DNA from: Capsicum annuum
Taxonomy: Eukaryota > Streptophyta > Magnoliopsida > Solanales > Solanaceae
NCBI RefSeq assembly: GCF_002878395.1
Contig: NC_061115.1
Span: forward strand, 57,204,897-57,268,896
Direction of reading: 5' to 3'
Length of the DNA: 64,000 nt
The position numbers and the translations under genes are program-made. Positions within the stretch are counted from its first letter, which is position 1. Each line of letters starts with the position of its first letter. The notes under the pieces are model-generated. The model made no database searches. It saw nothing but the letters and a program-made list of their open reading frames with translations, and was not told where the DNA came from. Shown one piece after another: positions 55,541 to 64,000 of this stretch.

Positions 55541-56160
55541 TATCATACCTTGACTCTTTCACCCCTAGTGTGCAAGGAATCATCTTTTTCTTCTCTCCTG
55601 GTCTTCTTTATTTGTTCAAACTTAGCTTGAAATTTAAGCGTCCTCCAATAAGCCTAAAGTTCCTCATAAAGATGACGTAGAAGCGAAACATACTTCTTTT
55701 TCATTTTTCAGGCAACCCTAAAATAGTTGGACATTCTGGAACTAACCTTCATGTCAAAAATCATAGAATGATCTTATTGTACTTTGAATATGAAATATAC
55801 AATGTCTGTAAATTAAGTTTCTAGCATTAGATGATATACTATGAAAAGTTGATACAAACCTTTACTAAGCAATGACTAAATTTTATACCTTAAATTCTTC
55901 AATCATCATCGGTCATATCTTACGTGGAATCCAAAGGGATAACCATGTTGATAAAGCCTCCTAATGTTCTCCTTTAGAGTAGGCCCACTCTCTTTTTGCT
56001 ATATTGAACCTGCACAATAAATACAATAGACATATCAAGTAACAAATAATTAATTAAGAAAAATAAAAAATAAATTTAATTTAATTTACAAAATAAACTT
56101 ATCCATCTCCATTAGGTTTGATCATTACTCTATCAAGATCGTCTAGATCTCCATATGCTA
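55540..56160 (-). pseudogene. En/Spm (CACTA) Ptta-type transposase remnant
   Basis: Minus strand: SMIFDMKVSSRMSNYFRVA, then after a stop KMKKKYVSLLRHLYEEL, AYWRTLKFQAKFEQIKKTRR and DDSLHTRGERVKV, similar to the YW..F..KS...K..R...G..HTGGS pattern of plant transposase_24. The upstream piece DLDDLDRVMIKPNGDG (near 56099-56160) fits the start of this domain, separated by an intron-like gap. Several stops; recognition is by pattern only. Confidence 0.42.
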
Positions 56161-57368
56161 GATTGGCTCCTTCATGTGCCCGTGCAGTATCTGGTACAGG
56201 TGTGTGTGATGGTGCAAGTAATAGTGATGGAAGTGTATAACACTGAGTGAAGGGCAGAGTGAATTTTCTATGTGTCAGACTTAAAACTGTTATCTCTAAG
56301 TTGCCAGCTGGAGAGGTAAAGATGAACAACGTGGAGATGGAGTGCCTGACGATGTGGATGTCGGGTTGTATGGTAGATGCATCGCTGCTAGAGACATAAA
56401 TGTGTGAGAAATAGGGAATGCAGGCAGTCAAGGTGTAGGAGAAGAGTACATTCAAGGGGTTCTGCCATGAAATGTACGGGATGCGCAGTTCCATTGAGGA
56501 CATAAGACATTGGTGGAGAAGACTACATTTGTGGAGAAGATAAAATGCCACCTAATGCATTACTAGAATCTATAGGTCTCCTAGCTACTTTTCTACTATT
56601 CTTACTTGATTTTCTAATCTTACTATGACGACCTAGATCACCATCGCTTGATGACATATGCATACAAGTTTACATTAATATATATAAGGAATTCATAAGT
56701 ATTAAATAAAATTATTTAAAGAAAATAAACCACATTGTAGTCGTAATTTGACAAGCGCAATACACACTGTATATTATGTGATTTGCTAGTCCAATAAAGT
56801 ATAGTATATAGATCATCTTTAAATGGATTCTGTCACGACCCAAATCAGGGCCTGACGGTGACGGGCATCTCAAGTCCACTGTGGACCGAAGACCACCCCC
56901 TTTGCCTAATCACAAAGAACACAATACACTAACAGTGACTGAATTCTGAACATATAACAAGATAGAATAATCAGAACTCAAGAAGTATAAAATGCAACCA
57001 CAATCAATACCCAATCCGCAGCAATCCACAAAACCTCTATGACAAAACTAAATCAAACTAATGTCAGTACATGCCCCCAATGATAGACAAAATAAGTTCA
57101 AGAAAAATCTAAGATAAAAGATAAACCACAAAACAATAGACATCGAAAGAGGGAGGCTCACTACTTCAAGCTAACTACTGACAATCTGAAAATCCTATCA
57201 CTGTGCAGGAAAGAAAGAAGTATCTTTAGTTCCTGCATTGCATGGGGATACAACGTCCAAAGACGGTTAGTGGGTTGAGCGCTAGCATATAACTCAGGAA
57301 TAAGTATAAAGTAATGACAATTCAAAATCTAGTTCAACTCAATGTAAATGTTCATATACATGCATGCA

Positions 57369-57397
57369 AATATATATATATATATATATATGTAAAC

Positions 57398-57428
<31 letters not shown>

Positions 57429-57440
57429 GAGAGAGAGAGA
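57369..57440. repeat. (TA)n/(GA)n microsatellite in the LTR
   Basis: TATATATATA runs interrupted by TGTAAACA and TACA, ending AGAGAGAGAGAG. Confidence 0.95.
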
Positions 57441-57589
57441 TAGAACCTTAAAACATTAGTCTAGACTGTGTAGCTCAGCCGTCATAAAAAGGCACCCTCG
57501 GGCTATATGGGTTCAACTTTCCCCTAGCGGAAAGGGCCCAGTGCATGTAGCCGCACGAATCAGAGAATAATCATATGTACAAATGTATC

Positions 57590-57715
57590 ATAAGGGGCTC
57601 GAACTCTCGATCATATATCAAAGGTGACTTAAGCACCTAGTCATTTAACATGGGGGACTCAAACCACCCAATCATTTAATAAGGGGGACTCGAACCACTC
57701 AGTCATTTAGACCAC
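57590..57715. repeat. GGGGGACTCGAACCACTCAGTCATTTA repeats in the LTR
   Basis: About four degenerate copies of a 30-bp phrase, comparable in position to the repeats in LTRs A and B. Confidence 0.75.
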
Positions 57716-58989
57716 CCGCGCCAACATACACGATTTCCAGTATTAGTCCCTTGGTACCTCTACTTCCATGGCCCAGCTACACAACCCTCTTTTAATCCCA
57801 ACTAAAACACTTTTCACACATTCCCATTCATTGAACCAATTCATTCATTAAGGCATACACTATTGGTATCATCATACCAACTACACTTGCAAGGTAACAT
57901 CATTATGCCAATAAAATTCCATTCACTTGGGGAAAACAACTCCCTTTGTTCATTAATACAAGATGGGGGAAAACATTGACCCTTCTGTTCATTAAATCAA
58001 ACCATCATGTTTCAATAACCTCTTTATAACATGCAATTGCTCCAAAAGTAGTTCAATGCAATTATACTCATACTCAAAACCAATTTCACAATATTGGGTT
58101 GGGGTTATTACCAATTCAATTGTCAATATTCATAAAATAAGGGAAACTCATAATCCCCTAGTTTATTCACCATGCCCATGCACCCTACAAGTTTAAAACC
58201 ATAAATAAGCATGAACAATCATATGTAAACCATGAGAAGCATTATTCATAGAACAAACATTTAAAACCCTCAACCCATGTTTCAAAATCAACATCAAAAC
58301 CACTTGAATAACACCTTAAAACATATGCTTTAACAAAAAAATATTTGGGGAAGAGTAATATGCCCGAAAGTACAGAGAATTATGGAGAGAAATCAATCCT
58401 TGAGCCCTTAGATGCCAATTGCTTGAAAACCCTAGTGTTTTTGCTTGAAAGAATTTGAGAGAGTTTAAGAAGTTATTTTGATTTGTTTTGGAGTTCTAAT
58501 GATACCCTAAAGGAGTTTTAAGTCACGGGTCGCTATTAGGGAAGAGGGGAAATGTCCAAAGTTCCCTCAAAAAGATTGAAAAACTATTGCCCAGTCGTTA
58601 CAGGTGATTTTACGACTCGTAGGGTCACCCTATGACTTGTGACATTTAGTGTAGGTTGGACAATATCCATAGGCACCAATATTGGTCTGACTATGATTCG
58701 TGCCCTATTAATCATATTCAGACCTTACGATTCTTGAGGTCAAATCATAGATAAGACAGAAACATTGGTCACCTTTACTGGTTTGGCTACGAGATTTACT
58801 AAATGACTCGTAATGAGTCTTGACGACTCACTAGGTGCCAATCCTGACCAACACAAAGACTTAACACACTGGTCGGGATACGATTAGGGTTCTACGATCC
58901 ATAATGACTCCCTAAGACTCATAGAGAGAGTCGTAGTTTGGGTAATGATTGTAAAATCTCAAGAATTCCGAGGCATCTGGGGTGTTATA

Positions 58990-59006
58990 TTCTCCCCCCA
59001 TTAGGA
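58990..59006 (-). other. Polypurine tract of the second gypsy element
   Basis: TTCTCCCCCCATTAGGA on the plus strand, which is purine-rich on the element strand, directly after the LTR. Confidence 0.8.
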
Positions 59007-59179
59007 TCATTCATCCCTGAATAATGAGACAAGGCATCCATTAGCACAATTTTAACATGGAACACAACCACACTTACCTTTAACAAAGACAAAAAAACAA
59101 AGACATAAAGTAAAACACAATTTCCTTTAACAAAGTCAGAAAACAAAGATATCAAGGAAACACATACCTTGAGCACGAT

Positions 59180-59617
59180 TATCCCAAGAAGAAAATAGGA
59201 ATGGATATTTGGACTTTGTGTCTTCTTTATCTTCCCAAGTTGTTTTTTCAACCTTATAATTCCTCTATAGAATCTTCACCAAAACACATCCTTGGTCCGC
59301 AATCGGTGGATTTATTGATCTAAAATCTCAATCGGGACTTCCTTATAAGACAAAGAATTTGAAATGCCAATACTCTCCAATGGGACAACTAAGGAAGGAT
59401 CACCTACGCACATCTTCAACATCGAAACATGAAAGACCAGATGAAGAAAACTCAAACTAGAAGGCAACTCTAACTCATAAGCAACATTGTCCACTGTCCT
59501 CAAGATCAAGCATAGGCCAACATAACGTGGCCTAAGCTTCCCCTTCTTTCCAAATCTCACCACTCCCTTTACAGGATACACCTTAAAGAATATCCAATCA
59601 TCAACATCAAACTCCAA
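59180..59617 (-). pseudogene. Integrase C-terminal and chromodomain-like tail (second element)
   Basis: 59312-59617 reads MEFDVDDWIFFKVYPVKGVV, RFGKKGKLRPRYVG and VPIEILDQ. After a stop, frame-shifted pieces of the RLRTKDV..WE..EDTKSKYPFLF tail reach about 59180. Confidence 0.82.
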
Positions 59618-59674
59618 ATCTCTTCACCTTATATCTAAGTAGGACTTTTGGTGGCTTTGGGAAGTCTTAAGTCT

Positions 59675-60327
59675 TTACCTTATTACCTTTACCTTCTCTA
59701 TAGCCTGATGAACCAAATCAGGACCAAATAACCTAGAATTACCCACTTCAAACCAGCCAATAAGAGAATGATATCTCCTACCATATAAAGCATCAAATGG
59801 AGCCATCCAAATGCTGGAATAATAGATGTCATTATATGCAAACTCTATGAGAGGCAAATGGTAAATCTAACTACCATCAAAATTGATGACACATGACCTT
59901 AGCGTATCCTCCAAAGTTAGAATGGTCCTCTCTACTTACCCATCTATTTGAGGGTATACTACCTTAGTTCCCAACTTCTCTAAAAAGAATGCCAGAAGTG
60001 AGACAAAAAATACGTACCTCGATCAGATATGATACAGACTAGAGCACCATATAATTTGATAATCTCTTGAATAAACAACTTTGCATAATCTTTTGCGGAA
60101 TAACTAGTCCTCACATGCAAGAAGTGAGCAGACTTAGTTATCCTATCCATGATGACCCAAATAGAATCAAACTGACTATGAGATTGCTGAAGTTCGATAA
60201 CAAAATCCATATTAATTACTTCCCATTTTTGTATAGGCAACTCAATCTCTTGAGTCAATCCACCAGGCCTCAAGTGCTCAACCTTCACTTTCTGACAAAC
60301 CATACACTTAACCACAAAATTTGCCAT
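59675..60327 (-). pseudogene. Integrase core (second element)
   Basis: 60327-59980: MVCQKVKVEHLRPGG, WEVINMDFVIELQQSHSQFD, WVIMDRITKSAHFLHVRTSY, ISDRGTYFLSHFW. Then 59857-59675: MPLIEFAYNDIYYSSIWMAP, LYGRRYHSLIGWFEVG. The two Asp residues of the catalytic triad are kept. The Glu-containing stretch lies in the frame-broken gap. Confidence 0.88.
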
Positions 60328-60669
60328 ATCTCTCTTTATGTTATTCTACTAATAAATCTCCTTCAAATCATTATACATCTTCATTGAGCTAGGGTGAATA
60401 GTATACTGACTCATGAGCCTCGATTAAAATTCTTTCCCATAACCCATCAACATCGGGGACGCGTAATCTACCTTGGTACCTCAGGATACCATCACCACTA
60501 TTCTCAAAAGCCAAGACTTTTTATTAGCCAACATCATCCTTGATCGTCATCAAATAGGATCCAAAACTTGCTTCTCCTTCACCTCTGCACCAAGAGATGA
60601 TTTCATCACCTCTTGTACGATTACATCTTCCTCCTCGAAGTCCAAAAGATGAACTCCAAGATTAGCCAA

Positions 60670-61827
60670 CTAGTGAATATCCTTCACCAAACCTTGTTTA
60701 TCCTCATCCATATGAGATAAGCTCCCCATGGATAGCCTGCTAAGAATATAACCAACCACATTAACTTTACCTAGATGATAGTGAAGATTTATATCATAGT
60801 CCTTGAGAAACTCAGTCCATTTTCTTTGACTGAGATTCAACTCTTTCTGAGTGAACACATACTGTAGGCTCTTATTATCAGAATATATATCAACATAAAC
60901 TTCATACAAGTAATGACGCCAAATCTTTAAAGCAAAAACCACAGCAAACAACTCCAAATATGAGTCAGATAATTTTTCTCATGCATCTTAAGTTGTCTAG
61001 AAGTATACTCCACTACCTCACCATGCTGCATCAAAACACTACCAAGTCCCACATGGGATGCATCACAATACAATAAAACCATTAGTACCCTCAGGTAGGT
61101 TCAAAATTAGAGTCGAAGTCAACCTATACTTCAACTTCTCAATACTACCCTCACAAGTATCAAACCATAAGAACTTTACCTTCTTCTGAGTCAACTTAGT
61201 CAATGAGGTAGCAATCGAAAAGAAACTTTTCATAAATCTCCTATAATACCCACCTAAACCCAAGAAGCTTCTAATATTGGTGGGAGTCATGGGTCTAGGC
61301 CACTTCTTAACCACCGTAACATTCTGTAGATCCACTAAAATGCCTTCACTAGAAACAACATGACCTAAAAAAGTAACAAAACTAAACTAGAATTCGTACT
61401 TCGAAAACTTAGCATACAACTGCTGATCCTTAAGGATCTACAACACTATACGAAAGTGATTGGCATAATTCTCCACATACTTTGAGTATACCAAAATATC
61501 ATCAATGAATACAATAATGAACAAGAAAAAAAACTTATTGAATGCCCAATTTTTAAGATCCATAAATGCCACTAGGGCATTTGTCAAACCAAAGGATATC
61601 ACCAAAAGCTCAAAATGACCATATTGGGTTTGGAAAGTAGTTTTAGGTACATCCATCTCCCTAATCTTTAACTGATAATAGCCTGATAGAAGATCAATCT
61701 TAAAGAAGTACTTAGCACCCTGAAGCTGGTCAAAGAGATCATCAATCCTAGGAAGAGGAAACTTATTCTTCACCGTCACTTTATTCAACTGGCGGTAGAC
61801 TATACATACACATACGAAGGGACCCAT
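60670..61827 (-). pseudogene. RT and RNase H (second element)
   Basis: RT at 61438-61827: [52 protein letters not shown] active site. At 61063-61335: KKWPRPMTPTNIRSFLGLGG, YYRRFMKSF. RNase H at 60670-60957: [38 protein letters not shown]. Broken by stops between blocks. Confidence 0.9.
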
Positions 61828-62192
61828 CCTTCTTACGCATAAAAAATAGGATCACCCTACGGGTAAAAACTAGGGAGAATAAAACCTTTGTCAAGAAGAT
61901 CTTTCAACTGCTCTTTAAGTTCTTTCAACTCAGTCAGATCCACTCTATAAGGAGGAACAAAGATAGGATGAATATTCGGTAGAAGGTTAATCCCAAAGTC
62001 TATTTTTCTATTGGAGAAACACTAGAAAGATCATCGGGAAACACTTCGAGAAACTCACAGACCACGGAGTTAGATTAAAGAGAGGGACCCTCTAAATTAG
62101 AATACTTAACATGCAAAAGATGATAAAGACACCCCTTGGAAATTAACTTTCAGGCTCTAAGATAAGAAATGAACCTTCCCTTAGGCACTAGG

Positions 62193-64000
62193 TATAATGC
62201 CATGAAATTTGAGCTCCCAGGATGCCACACGGTACTTCGAACTACAAGTAGTCCACAGCTAACCCTGGCTGCCTTTTACTAACTCTGGATCTCAAAATAG
62301 GAGATATGAATGTAAAATCATAATATATGTAGAAATCTTATCTGAAACATACTAAAAGTTTTGGTAAAACAATACTAAAGGATTCTGAATACTGAATCAA
62401 ATATCTAAAAATGAATCTAGTAGTCCGACAAGACTCAACTAACTGAATCTAGAGAGTCACTGGGATAGGCCCCCAACTTACTTAAACTGTCTGAAATGAA
62501 TACAGAAACATCTATTAATAAACTAAAAATATGAATAACTGAGTCCCCGAACTATGAGGACTCACCAATCATAGAGATGTAGATGAGATACTCAAAAATC
62601 ACTCGCACTGCTGAGGCTGAGCACCTGAACCTACATTATGAGACAATGTACCACATAGACATATATGTGGATCAATACTATGATGATGTACTAGGTATAT
62701 GGGGGTGAATGCAATTAGTGAGCAATATCATCACAAATTATAAAATCATGCATGCTAAAAGTAAATGATTCACATAGGCTTGAGTAAATCTGAAATTTGA
62801 AGATCATAAATCATAAATAATAAAGCATATACTGTAAATATTGTAAGCCATTACACTTAATTCTGAAATCTGCATTCTGTTCTTAATCTCAAATCATATA
62901 GGCTAAGTGAAACATAAAAATTTATTCTGAAAATATTTACTGTTAGAGAGGCTCTCTTAACCAACATAAACCATGTAAGCTACATGGAGTCCAATGTCTT
63001 GACCTTCTAACGAAGAAACCTCACGTTGGGGAGAGGTGCCATACTCTTTCCAAGGAGTATAACCTAATCTAGGTGATCGATCACAAGCTAAATCTGTCAT
63101 CCATATAAAAATGAGAATAATCTCAATCAGTACCTACGTTGGCTTGTAGTTCTGTGGAAGATAAGGCATGCTAATTTCATACTTCCCGCTCGATGCTAAA
63201 TACTACTCCTCTTAAATCTGTATGCTCCCATTGGAAATCTACTTTTAAAACTAGCATAAAGATTTACATAAAAATAAGTTATGCATTTATCTGAGTAAAT
63301 CTGTTACTGTAATAATCTATAGTGGATTCCAAAGCTAAACCAATGATTGAAAGATCAAAGCTTTACTGAAAAACTATAAATAATCTGCTCATAAGATGCT
63401 TAAAGCATCATCTTTCTTAAAGTAATAATACTAAATCTTGGGATAAATAACCCATGCGTCAATCTCATGTTAAAACAACTTAAAATTTATGCTAGGTAAT
63501 ATAAACATTTATAATTCATCATAAAATCTGTAAATTTCAGCATTATGCATGAAAATATGAACATAATCATAGAATTCAACTTTTAAATCATTGAAAATAT
63601 TATAAACTTGAAAAAAACAATGATAGGTGTAAACCCTAACTTGAATTTCATGGGGAATCATATAAAATTCAGTAAATTTAAATTTAAAATAAATTTTGGG
63701 CATAAGAACGAAATAATTATCCTTGTTGAAAAACCTCACATACATTAATTGATGATCTTTGATGAAAAGCTTGAATCTTGGATTCCTATAAATGTTTTGA
63801 AGATGAAATCTTAGAGTTCTTGTGTGGGGGATCCTCAATCTTGAATTTTTTTGGAGAATTCATGGAGGAATTTAGATTCTTTAGGGAGAAAGTTTGATGA
63901 GCTAGGGTTTTACTTGAGAGAGATTTGATGAAAAGTGGATGTAAAGTGCTTTGGGGGAGTTTAATTCATTGTTTAAGACAGATTAGTGGCTGGGAGGATG
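62193..64000 (-). repeat. Tekay-type LTR, partial at the window end
   Basis: Begins TATAATGCCATGAAATTTGA..CCAGGATGCCACACGGT, matching the TGTAACACCCC..GATGTCACACGGTGC end of the first element's LTR. It contains the GATGCTAAATACTACT block and the CACGTTGGGGAGAGG segment of that LTR type. It interrupts the second gypsy element and runs off the window. Confidence 0.82.

Larger units (their letters stand above)
56831..58989 (-). repeat. 3' LTR of the second gypsy element (family C, 2159 bp)
   Basis: Starts TGTCACGACCCAAATCAGGG and ends CATCTGGGGTGTTATA. It is the unbroken counterpart of the split LTR at 27536-37314. The U3 array of ACGACTCGTA-type motifs is at 58590-58970. Confidence 0.88.
56831..62192 (-). 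mobile_element. Second Tekay-type gypsy element, truncated
   Basis: The 3' LTR (56831-58989) is followed, on the minus strand from the right, by RT, RNase H, integrase and the chromodomain-like tail, with a polypurine tract next to the LTR. Protease and gag are missing because another LTR begins at 62193 inside the protease-RT linker. All pol parts have stops. Confidence 0.88.

Overview
This window is nuclear DNA from a flowering plant, most likely a Solanaceae. The coding style, AT-rich introns, dense Ty3/gypsy (Tekay/Del-type) and Ty1/copia remains, tRNA-derived SINEs and Stowaway MITEs all fit. The DUF1985-type pseudogenes and very long TGTAAYACCCC-type LTRs make pepper (Capsicum) the best guess, but that is an inference.

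Only one clearly functional host gene is visible: a proline-rich extensin-like receptor kinase (PERK) on the minus strand. It can be assembled as eight exons from 48102 to 20740. Every junction has GT..AG, phases agree, and the sum is 2088 bp (695 aa plus stop). Six exons lie at 44046-48102. The last two, which complete the kinase domain and the C-terminal tail, lie at 20740-21207. They are separated by one intron of about 22.8 kb filled with nested transposable elements.

Layout: 1-8627 is a minus-strand chromovirus-type gypsy element with two 2.3-kb LTRs (the left one cut by the window edge). 8780-15440 holds two decayed DUF1985 gene copies in opposite orientation on either side of a solo LTR, followed by a 94-bp and a 21-24-bp minisatellite. 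16286-17365 is a small non-autonomous LTR element. 18582-20352 is a possible terminal-inverted-repeat element. 20740-48102 is the PERK gene. Its intron 6 holds an L1-type LINE interrupted by a small LTR element that is itself hit by two LINE/SINE-tail insertions. It also holds a gypsy LTR (27536-37314) split by a nested LTR complex, a tandem duplication and a LINE. Beyond these are a gypsy gag remnant, a head-to-head copia LTR hairpin, a copia pol remnant, a LINE ORF1 remnant and a tRNA-type SINE. 48103-56830 is the PERK upstream flank with a MITE, an unrecognised gene fragment, a 182-bp satellite-like array, and LINE and CACTA-type transposase scraps. 56831-62192 is a second, truncated minus-strand gypsy element, and 62193-64000 is the start of another LTR.

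No CRISPR array, operon, tRNA or rRNA gene was seen, and nothing that I can call a new multi-gene system. The most unusual material is structural: the TE-filled kinase intron with an eroded partial exon duplication, LTR families that each carry their own U3 array of short palindromic motifs, an LTR with roughly 100-bp inverted ends, the LTR hairpin, and the satellite array.
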